10,038 nt of DNA from Gammaproteobacteria bacterium. GTDB lineage: Bacteria; Pseudomonadota; Gammaproteobacteria; UBA9214. Numbering within the stretch: position 1 is the stretch's first letter; each line of letters starts with the position of its first letter. Location of the stretch: contig JAOTTU010000068.1 in the NCBI GenBank assembly GCA_029864225.1, positions 1 through 10,038 of the forward strand, given 5' to 3'. Of the stretch, positions 1 to 9,220 are shown piece by piece. The translations under genes and the position numbers were made by a program. Below the pieces are notes generated by a model that searched no databases, was not told where the DNA came from, and saw only the letters and a program-made list of their open reading frames with translations.

Positions 1-789
1 GGGTGTCAGCGGCGTGGCATTCACCACAACGTCCGCTTGCCCGGCGAGCGTGTGCAGTTCATCGGACAGCCCGACATAGGCCACAAAATCCGGGCCCTCG
101 CGCGAGGAGTTGCGCGTCGCAAGCACGCGCATGCCGAGGCCGTGTGCGCGGCGGGCAATCTCGGTGCCGATACCGCCCAGGCCCACCACCAGCAGGGTGC
201 GACCCTGCACTTCCTGCATCGATGTGCGCTCGACCGCTGCACGGTCCCATTGCTGCTCCCGCTGCCTGTCACGGAACACATACAGCTTGCGCGTGAGCGT
301 GTACATCATGCCGATTACATGCTCGGCGATGCCGGGCCCATAAATGCGCTGCATATTGGTCACCAGAATCTCGCGCGTCTGCGCCAGTGGTGAGCTCGCG
401 CAGTTATCGACCCCGGCGGAATAGTTCAGGATATAACGCAGCGACTTGCCATTGCTGAGATTCTCATGGGTGCAATATCCAAGCAGCACGTCGGCGCCTT
501 CGAGCTGCGCCGCCGGCACCTCGCGCGAAGTCGCGACCACGATCTCGGCCTCCCCCGCCACCTGTTTCAACCACGCTACAGCATCGGGCTTCGATGCCTT
601 TTGCCGATCAAGCATCGTCACCACGATGCGTCTGGGCTTCTGCCACACACTGGATGCACTGATTGGTGCCTTGGCCTCCCGAAGCCCCATATCCTTTATC
701 AGTTGCACCGTCGCCGCATCGGGACCTGCGACCGAGGCGCTAACACCAAGACACAAGCCAAGAATCAAACTACACAGGATTCGAAACAT
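1..789 (-). CDS. D-2-hydroxyacid dehydrogenase with signal peptide (C-terminus cut by window edge)
   Basis: Only the first 263 codons are inside the window; the frame stays open to base 1. The protein belongs to the D-isomer-specific 2-hydroxyacid dehydrogenase family, which interconverts 2-oxoacids and D-2-hydroxyacids using NAD(P)H. Seen: the catalytic-domain signature SAGVDN (residues 124-129), an AEHVIGMM helix at the domain boundary, a Rossmann GLGGIG motif (203-208) followed by LGMRVLATRN, and NATPLTP at 257-263. The catalytic Arg, Glu and His expected further on are outside the window. The second Rossmann strand ends in TRNSSR rather than an acidic residue, which suggests NADP(H) preference (inference). 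The ATG at 789 has a GGGAGG Shine-Dalgarno at 795-800, five bases upstream. This start gives a classic Sec signal peptide: MFR, a hydrophobic stretch to about residue 19, then a likely cleavage after SVA (residue 21). The substrate cannot be assigned. Family confidence is high; export is likely but unproven. Confidence 0.9.
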   Translation of the reverse strand, partial: MFRILCSLILGLCLGVSASVAGPDAATVQLIKDMGLREAKAPISASSVWQKPRRIVVTMLDRQKASKPDAVAWLKQVAGEAEIVVATSREVPAAQLEGADVLLGYCTHENLSNGKSLRYILNYSAGVDNCASSPLAQTREILVTNMQRIYGPGIAEHVIGMMYTLTRKLYVFRDRQREQQWDRAAVERTSMQEVQGRTLLVVGLGGIGTEIARRAHGLGMRVLATRNSSREGPDFVAYVGLSDELHTLAGQADVVVNATPLTP

Positions 790-1202
790 GGGGACCTCCC
801 GCTTCAGCCTTGCAGGGCACGGAATGATTTGAGTAGCATCACTCCGACCCCTTGAGAAAGGACTTACCATACTTGTTCCGCCTTTTCGTGTCAGGTTTTT
901 TCCTCACTGGTCGGGATATTATCGGCAAGCGCGGCGTAAAGGCCGGCGGCCTGTCGCTGAAAGCGCAAGGGCTGGTGCGTTACCAGCTTGAGACACCCGA
1001 TAGTGACGGCGCCACCAGGCCGGTCGCCATCGGACCGGGTTGTATCTGGTGAAGACCCGGAAAGGATGGTACCGTCATCCTATATCACTCGCGCAAAACC
1101 CTGCATCTTGCATATGATTCCCGGCAAACATGGCGCGCAACCCACCTCCTGACGGATCATTGCCCTTGCCTTAGGCCCCCAATTACTTCGCACCCTGAAT
1201 CT
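790..1202. other. Divergent intergenic region between dehydrogenase and efflux operon
   Basis: This stretch of 413 bases separates divergently read genes. It holds the minus-strand promoter candidate at 866-894 and a small imperfect hairpin at 1064-1080 (GGATGG paired with the TCATCC arm through one G-T wobble) that lacks a following T-run. TATGAT at 1113-1118 is a possible -10 for the efflux operon, but no convincing -35 lies 16-18 bases upstream. A 66-codon plus-strand frame (852-1052, TTG start) crosses the region; it overlaps the promoter candidate and matches no family I recognise, so it is not called as a gene. No clear operator palindrome for a TetR- or MarR-type regulator was found by eye. 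Confidence 0.5.
866..894 (-). promoter_or_regulatory. Candidate sigma70 promoter for the dehydrogenase gene
   Basis: Reading the minus strand, CTGACA (889-894, five of six matches to TTGACA) is followed after exactly 17 bases by TATGGT (866-871, four of six matches to TATAAT). Transcription would start near 859 and leave a leader of about 70 bases before the ATG at 789. The spacing and position are good; the -10 match is only moderate. Confidence 0.45.
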
Positions 1203-2383
1203 ATGCTCCTGAAACGCTGGATATCCCTGACACTGGCACTGGCGATCGTCGCCGTACTGGCCTGGCTCATAACGCAACGATTGCTGGAAGGCGATGGGCA
1301 GAGCAAGGCTGGCTCCGGCGGCGAGCGTAACGTGCCGGTGGAGGTGGCCGCCATCGAGCACGGCCCCATCGAACTGCGGCGCACCTTCACCGGTACACTG
1401 GATGCCCATGCCGAATTCGTGGTCGCTCCCAAGATTGGCGGTCGCATCGATGCCATAAGTATGGACCTCGCCGACAGCGTCACCCGCGGTCAGGTGGTGG
1501 CGCGCATGGATAACGCCGAATTCGTACAGTCGGTGGCCCAGGCGGAGGCAGACCTGGCGGTGGCCCAGGCCAATCTGGGCGAGGCGCGTAGCCAGCTGAC
1601 GATTGCCAAACGGGAGCTGCAGCGACTGGACAAGCTGCGCGAGCGCGGCGTCAGTTCGGAGTCCCAGCTCGATCTGGCGAAGGCGGACCAGCTCACCAAA
1701 CAGGCCCGCGTGGAGGTCACCCGCGCCCAGGTCACCCGCGCCCAGGCGGCGCTGGAAACGGCTCGCATCCGTCTCGGCTACACCGAGGTCATCGCCGACT
1801 GGACCGGCGGCAGCGACCTGCGCCTGGTAGCGGAACGTTATCTTGACGAGGGCGAGACCGTGGCGGCCAATGCACCCCTGCTGCGTATCGTGGAGCTGGA
1901 TCCCCTGATTGCGGTGTTCTTCGTTACCGAGCGCGATTATGCGCTCCTGCATACCGGCCAGCGCGCAGAGCTCAGCACCGACAGTTATCCCGGCGAGCTG
2001 TTCCCGGGCGAGATCGTGCGCATCGCCCCGGTGTTCCACTCCAGCACCCGTCAGGCGCGGGTGGAAGTGCGCGTCGACAATCCACAGCTGCGCCTCAAGC
2101 CGGGCATGTTCACGCGCATCATTCTGGTGCTGGAACGGATCGCCGAGACCCGCATTGTGCCGGAGCAGGCCCTGGTGACCCGCAACGGCCACAGCGGCCT
2201 GTTCGTGGTTGCGGAGGGTGGTGGATCGGTGACCTGGCGTGAAGTGACCGTGGGCATAACCCAGGGCCAGCGCGTGCAAGTCAGCGGGGAAAACCTCGGC
2301 AGCCGCGTGGTGATACTGGGCCAGCAACTCCTGAAGGACGGTTCGCGGATTGCCATTGCCGGTGCGGCGGAGGCGGTGGCGCC

Positions 2384-2387
<4 letters not shown>
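1203..2387 (+). CDS. RND efflux periplasmic adaptor (membrane fusion protein, HlyD/AcrA type)
   Basis: A 394-residue adaptor that would bridge an inner-membrane RND pump and an outer-membrane channel across the periplasm. Seen in order: a hydrophobic N-terminal segment (about residues 7-23) with no lipobox cysteine, so a signal peptide or uncleaved anchor rather than a lipoprotein; a first lipoyl half-motif (about 73-105, with IGGRIDAI and a D-V-RGQVVARMD pattern); an Ala/Gln/Glu/Arg-rich coiled-coil hairpin (about 106-188); the second lipoyl half (about 189-230, LDEGETVAANAPLLRI); then beta-barrel and membrane-proximal regions (LKPGMFTRI, IVPEQALV). The length is normal for the family. ATG 1203 is the first start in this frame after a long stretch without one; no good Shine-Dalgarno precedes it. 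Its stop overlaps the start of the pump gene by 4 bases, so the two are probably translationally coupled. The exported substrate is unknown. Confidence 0.95.
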
Positions 2388-5491
<3,104 letters not shown>

Positions 5492-5594
5492 ACACGCTAG
5501 GGCGGGGTATTGCCCGGTGCCGACCGCTCATGCTGAAAGATGCTGCGCACAATCTTACTTTTCAAATTGATGCTTCCGTACGTAAGCCAATAAT

Positions 5595-5624
5595 CCAAAA
5601 GACCTTCACATGAGGGTCTTTTGG
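5595..5624. terminator. Shared rho-independent-type terminator between convergent genes
   Basis: The arm CCAAAAGACC (5595-5604) pairs perfectly with GGTCTTTTGG (5615-5624). TTC (5605-5607) and GAG (5612-5614) extend the stem, with one U-G wobble, leaving an ACAT tetraloop: 13 pairs in all. TTTATAT follows on the plus strand and ATTATT on the minus strand. The hairpin lies 103 bases after the pump stop and ends one base before the stop codon of the convergent HEAT-repeat gene, so it can serve both transcripts. The T-tracts are short, so efficiency is uncertain. Confidence 0.75.
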
Positions 5625-5625
5625 T

Positions 5626-7995
5626 TTATATGGCGGATCCGGAGAGATGCGAACTCCTGGCCGGCAGCAGTTTCCAGCCCAGGTAAGTGACCGCTGCATA
5701 AAACGCCAGAATCACACTGAGCACGGTGTTTAACTGCATCAGATCCTTTATGGAGAGGCCGACATGGGCGACCCCCACCGCGAATACGATGCCGGCGTCC
5801 AGTGCGAGCGTCAACAGCGCTGCAACCAGCCATAGCAATTGAGCGGCGATCAGTCTACCCCGTTGCTGCCGCGTGCCCACCCACCAGCGCAGCAAGCGCC
5901 AGAAGAACAACACCGCACCGACAACCACCGCCAGCAGCGTCGCACCCAGCAGGCCAACGGCGATGAGTTCCAGCCGCTGTTTGGGATCGCGCCACTTCGC
6001 CCACACGGGCTTGGTGACACCCAGTGCCTGCAGTTTCCACCAGGCCATGCGCCGAATCGCGAGGTCGTCATCGGCGGCGGCCCTGCGCCACTCCTGCTCG
6101 CCCAGATCGAATTGGCTCAGGGCACTCCATGCCTCTGTTCTGATTTCCACGTCCGGCTCCCCGGTCAGCTCCAGCAGGGTAGCCTGCAGCGTATCGGGCA
6201 AGTTCCTTCCGCTGGCACGCCACAACGCCAGACGACGCAGGGAATACCGGCGCAGATTACGGTGGACTGACGGGTCCCGGGCATAACCGAGCAAGACAGG
6301 CAGCATTTCGCCATCGACGGCGGTTAGTTCCACCACCGCGAAGGCCGCGTACGTGTACACCTGTTCATCACCATCATCCAGCGCCGGGTGGATGACTCCG
6401 GCATCGCGGCCATGTTGCAAGCTGTTGTGCAACAGGACGGCTGCCGCCTGGCGGCGCAACCCGGCGTCCGTGTCCGCCGCCAGGCTCCGCTCGAGGACAG
6501 CCACGGCCTTTTGCGGCAGGGATTCTGTCAGGGATAACACATAAAGCCCCCGCAGGATCTCCTCGCGCACGGCCAGGGCCCGATCCTCGGACAGGGCGCT
6601 GGCATATTGATCGAGAAGCCGCGCCCGCAGGGCGGGTGGTTCAACCCGGTGGAGCTGCGGCGGTCTGTCCTGCACCGTGACCGGCGTTGCGACGTCGGCC
6701 GGTGACAACCCCATTTTACCGGTCACCTTCATCCAGGCAGCCAGATCCTGCCCTGCCGGCGGTTCGATCAGCAGGCGGCTGAGCGCCTGACGTACCTCCT
6801 CCTGCGGGTCATCGGTCACCAGTGGAATCAGTGATTCAATCACACCCGGGTCGAGTCCATGGTGTGTGTGGACCTCCAGCAGGGTGACGGCAATGAGGCC
6901 GCGCACCCTGCGATCACCCTCCTCCCGCAGCCTTTCCAGCAGTATCTCCAGACTGGCCGGATCCGGGGCCTGTATGGCGTAGATCTTGCCCAGGGCCTGT
7001 ACTGCCTGAAAACGCATACTGGTACCGGGGTCCCCGGCAGCGTCCTGCAGCACCTGCTCCATGGCCGCCGGAGGCAACACCGCGAGGGACTGGGGATGCG
7101 CCTCTTCCGCCGCCGTCAGACCGGCCAGGGCCTCGCGGCGCACCGCCGCATCCGGGTCCCCTGCGACGGCCTGCTGCAGTGTGTTCAGCAGGGACGGCGG
7201 ATGTTTGCGCTGCGCACTGATGCCGCGCAGGGAGCGCGCGGCAAGGGTGCGCACAGTGGCATTCTCATCGGTAGACAGCGCCTCGGTCAGGGCCTGCACC
7301 ATGGCCTCGTTTGCGGGTTGCGCCCGGGAAAAATCATCGATGAGCAATACCGTCCAGCGCCGCACATCGGCATTGCCTTCGCTGCCGAGAGAAGCCACGC
7401 AGGCATCGATCACCGCCTGGGGCAGTCCCTGGCGCTTGCGAATGTGCCGCAGGGCCTGTACCGCATAGGAGCGGGTATTGTCGCCGCGTGTGCGGTTGGG
7501 GTTTTTGTCCACGCGATGCCACAGTACCGTGGCCAGGTCATCGATCGCCTTGCTCGAAAACGCCTGATAGCGCGCCACCCCGGCAACGGTTGATGCAGTA
7601 CGATTGGTCACCCTGGCATCATAGGCATCATTGTGCACCAGGACCGATGTCAGTAATTCCACGTTCCCGGGCGACCAGGTCGTCTTGCTGGCGGTACTCA
7701 GCAGCGCGCTCTCCACGCGCTGCATGAAATCCGAGGACCGGACCTCTTCCGCGTCCTCCGACTGGAACTGCCGAATCAATACCTCCACCGTCCCCGGGTC
7801 ATCGGGGGCCACAGACATCAATTCCTCCAGTGCCTTGCGCCGCTCGTAAATACTCGAACTGTGGAGTCGTGCATGGATCGCCTCCCTGGCTAACGCGGCA
7901 CCGGCATCGGCTTGCCCCTCCTGTGCCGGCAGGCTCGGAGTGCTCGCTACCAGGGCAAACAACAGGCAATATCGCAGTGAGGAAACCAGTTGCAT
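5626..7995 (-). CDS. Exported HEAT-repeat protein with three C-terminal membrane helices
   Basis: Function not recognised beyond its architecture. From the ATG at 7995 it has 789 residues. There is a Sec signal peptide (residues 1-24, cleavage likely after LPA), then about 650 residues of helical repeats with the HEAT pattern of D-x-x-VR-x-x-A-x-x-L turns, for example DPDAAVRREALAGL, DENATVRTLAARSL, DPQEEVRQALSRLL and EPDVEIRTEAWSAL. Three hydrophobic helices follow at about 675-699, 715-745 and 756-777. The Arg-rich loop between the first two (RLLRWWVGTRQQRGR) fits the positive-inside rule: solenoid in the periplasm, C-terminus in the cytoplasm. HEAT solenoids are usually protein-binding scaffolds; no catalytic motif is seen. 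Start choice: a GTG at 8043 and an ATG at 8007 are in frame, but 7995 puts the signal peptide at the N-terminus. None of the three has a strong Shine-Dalgarno. It lies downstream of the transglycosylase and the small CxxC ORF in the same direction. Confidence 0.85.
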   Translation of the reverse strand: MQLVSSLRYCLLFALVASTPSLPAQEGQADAGAALAREAIHARLHSSSIYERRKALEELMSVAPDDPGTVEVLIRQFQSEDAEEVRSSDFMQRVESALLSTASKTTWSPGNVELLTSVLVHNDAYDARVTNRTASTVAGVARYQAFSSKAIDDLATVLWHRVDKNPNRTRGDNTRSYAVQALRHIRKRQGLPQAVIDACVASLGSEGNADVRRWTVLLIDDFSRAQPANEAMVQALTEALSTDENATVRTLAARSLRGISAQRKHPPSLLNTLQQAVAGDPDAAVRREALAGLTAAEEAHPQSLAVLPPAAMEQVLQDAAGDPGTSMRFQAVQALGKIYAIQAPDPASLEILLERLREEGDRRVRGLIAVTLLEVHTHHGLDPGVIESLIPLVTDDPQEEVRQALSRLLIEPPAGQDLAAWMKVTGKMGLSPADVATPVTVQDRPPQLHRVEPPALRARLLDQYASALSEDRALAVREEILRGLYVLSLTESLPQKAVAVLERSLAADTDAGLRRQAAAVLLHNSLQHGRDAGVIHPALDDGDEQVYTYAAFAVVELTAVDGEMLPVLLGYARDPSVHRNLRRYSLRRLALWRASGRNLPDTLQATLLELTGEPDVEIRTEAWSALSQFDLGEQEWRRAAADDDLAIRRMAWWKLQALGVTKPVWAKWRDPKQRLELIAVGLLGATLLAVVVGAVLFFWRLLRWWVGTRQQRGRLIAAQLLWLVAALLTLALDAGIVFAVGVAHVGLSIKDLMQLNTVLSVILAFYAAVTYLGWKLLPARSSHLSGSAI

Positions 7996-8034
7996 GATCG
8001 GTGACATTAAGGGGTACCGGTTGTCGATGCGCCA

Positions 8035-8040
8035 TTTATA
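8035..8040 (-). promoter_or_regulatory. Possible -10 element upstream of the HEAT-repeat gene
   Basis: TATAAA on the minus strand lies about 40 bases before the ATG at 7995 and would start transcription near 8027, inside the longest version of the reading frame. If real, it excludes the GTG at 8043 as the start for that transcript. No recognisable -35 hexamer is found 16-18 bases upstream, so support is weak; the gene may instead be read from upstream genes. Confidence 0.25.
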
Positions 8041-8077
8041 CACAATGGCAGGGAAATAACCGCTTTGAGCTGATTAT

Positions 8078-8236
8078 CTACGCTGTGGATGGCGAATTCA
8101 TTATTGTCACCTGAAAACGACAACTGAGACAGTCTTGTTCCTGAAACAACGACTGATTGGAACGATTCGTCATGAATAGCTTGATCGCATCTGCTTCTGG
8201 AATGCTCAGGACCTCGAAGAAAAAATCTGTGGACAT
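8078..8236 (-). CDS. Small 52-residue protein with CxxC motif, unknown function
   Basis: Not recognised. The ATG at 8236 is preceded by GAGGA with a seven-base spacer, the clearest ribosome binding site in this part of the window, and the frame runs to TAG at 8078-8080. The product starts MSTDFFFEVLSIPEADAI and carries CLSC in the segment QEQDCLSCRFQVTI, a spacing that can bind metal or form a redox disulfide. There is no signal peptide or membrane helix, so it should be cytoplasmic. It starts 27 bases after the transglycosylase stop and ends 82 bases before the ATG of the HEAT-repeat gene, all in one direction, so co-transcription is likely. It could be a genuine small protein, a decayed remnant of a longer gene, or chance. 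The binding site and position favour a real gene; lack of a known family limits confidence. Confidence 0.45.
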   Translation of the reverse strand: MSTDFFFEVLSIPEADAIKLFMTNRSNQSLFQEQDCLSCRFQVTIMNSPSTA

Positions 8237-8250
8237 GTACATTTCCTCAT

Positions 8251-8268
8251 GGTGACTTGCTTGTCACC
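8251..8268 (-). repeat. Inverted repeat over the transglycosylase stop codon
   Basis: GGTGAC and GTCACC form a perfect six-base-pair stem around a six-base loop. The stem contains the TGA stop of the transglycosylase (8264-8266) and ends about 8 bases before the start of the GAGGA binding site of the small ORF. No T-run follows, so it is not a standard terminator. It could tune read-through, mRNA stability or downstream initiation, or be coincidental. Confidence 0.3.
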
Positions 8269-9220
8269 GTTCTTTTTGGGAGGAGCGTATAATTCTCGAT
8301 GGCTCAACCACCAGTTCAATCGGCGGATGAGTATCCCGACCATAGGCACGAATGACCTTGCGAATGTAGTTTTGTGTCTCCTGATAAGGCGGCACACCCA
8401 GGTATTTCTCCACTGTACGCTCACCGGCGTTATAACCCGCCAGTGACAGGCGCAGGTCGCCCTGAAAAAAGGATAACAACCAGCGCATATAGGCCATCCC
8501 TCCATGCAGGTTTTGCACCGGGTCCGCGGTATCCCTGACACCGAAACGGGCCGCGGTCTCGGGGATCAGCTGCATCAGTCCCTGTGCATTCATTGGCGAG
8601 CGGGCCCGTGGATTGAAATTCGATTCGGTCTGGATAATCGCGAGTATGAGGTTCGGATCCAGACCGTAGTCCGGTGCCAGCAAGCGTACCCAGGATGCTA
8701 TCTGCTTGCGCTCGGGGGTGCCCGTATTGACGCCTGAAACCCAGTCCTGGCCAGGTATCGTCGCGATGGCATAGGCATCAAACCGGCTTTCGTAGGTACA
8801 TCTCGGCTCCCTTCTGACACCCGGCTCCCCGACATAGGCAAGAAACTTGCGTGCCTGCAAGTCGCCACTGGCCGCTGCTACCTGTAGCCAAGTGGCGGCG
8901 AGATCCGTATCCCGGGGTGCACCAAGGCCGTTGGCATACATCCAGGCAAGTCGCAGCTGTGCCGGCAGGTAACTGAGCCGTGCGGCTGCACAATACAGCT
9001 GCCGGGCGCGGCCGTAATCACGACGATAGCCTATGGCATGCTCATACTGTCTGGCCAGGTTCGTCAGTTCCTCGGGGTCGGGATCAGCCAGCAGCACCTG
9101 CCAGTCCAGGACCGGGGTAGCGTCCTGCCCGGCAACAGCAACGGCATACGGCAACAGCACAAGCACCAGAAACACCCTGCATCCGATGAGTTGCCAGCTT
9201 TTGCCGCGCACAGTGGTCAC
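8264..9220 (-). CDS. Sel1-repeat / SLT-domain lytic transglycosylase
   Basis: A 318-residue exported enzyme expected to cleave the MurNAc-GlcNAc bond of peptidoglycan with formation of 1,6-anhydroMurNAc. Seen: a signal peptide with a hydrophobic core at about residues 11-30 and likely cleavage near AVA-GQ; Sel1/TPR-like helical repeats at about 67-127 (DYGRARQLYCAAA, then LAWMYANGLGAPRDTDLAATW); and a C-terminal SLT domain at about 175-295. The catalytic Glu is E199 in IIQTESNFNPRA, followed by the family motifs NAQGLMQLIPETA (211-223), the NLHGGMAYMRWLL helix, and AGYNAGE (261-267). All key residues are intact. C14 lies in LIGC but has no hydrophobic segment before it, so a lipoprotein is unlikely. 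The start is a GTG that overlaps the stop of the upstream AgmX-like gene by 4 bases (GTGA), giving tight translational coupling. The Sel1 part probably mediates protein contacts, possibly with the upstream gene product. Confidence 0.93.
   Translation of the reverse strand: MTTVRGKSWQLIGCRVFLVLVLLPYAVAVAGQDATPVLDWQVLLADPDPEELTNLARQYEHAIGYRRDYGRARQLYCAAARLSYLPAQLRLAWMYANGLGAPRDTDLAATWLQVAAASGDLQARKFLAYVGEPGVRREPRCTYESRFDAYAIATIPGQDWVSGVNTGTPERKQIASWVRLLAPDYGLDPNLILAIIQTESNFNPRARSPMNAQGLMQLIPETAARFGVRDTADPVQNLHGGMAYMRWLLSFFQGDLRLSLAGYNAGERTVEKYLGVPPYQETQNYIRKVIRAYGRDTHPPIELVVEPSRIIRSSQKER

Noticed and set aside
852..1052. 66-codon plus-strand frame with TTG start in the divergent region
   Set aside because: It overlaps the best promoter candidate for the dehydrogenase, uses a rare start with a poorly spaced purine stretch, and shows no recognisable family motif. 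It may be chance in GC-rich DNA or a decayed remnant.
1080..2327. Long minus-strand frame (415 codons) opposite the adaptor gene
   Set aside because: It is an antisense shadow of a clear adaptor gene. The His/Gln/Gly-rich, low-hydrophobic composition is typical of a frame complementary to GC-rich coding sequence.
5500..5516. GGGC/GCCC inverted repeat just after the pump stop
   Set aside because: The stem is only four pairs with an eight-base or longer loop and no T-run. The 5595-5624 hairpin is a much better terminator.
6859..7593. 244-codon plus-strand frame opposite the HEAT-repeat gene
   Set aside because: It is antisense to a frame with regular HEAT periodicity, signal peptide and membrane helices. 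Its own product has none of these and no recognisable domain.
8234..8247. Reading LIGC (residues 11-14 of the transglycosylase) as a lipobox, making it a lipoprotein
   Set aside because: The Cys comes before the hydrophobic core rather than at its end, so signal peptidase II processing is not expected. A signal peptidase I site near residue 30 fits better.
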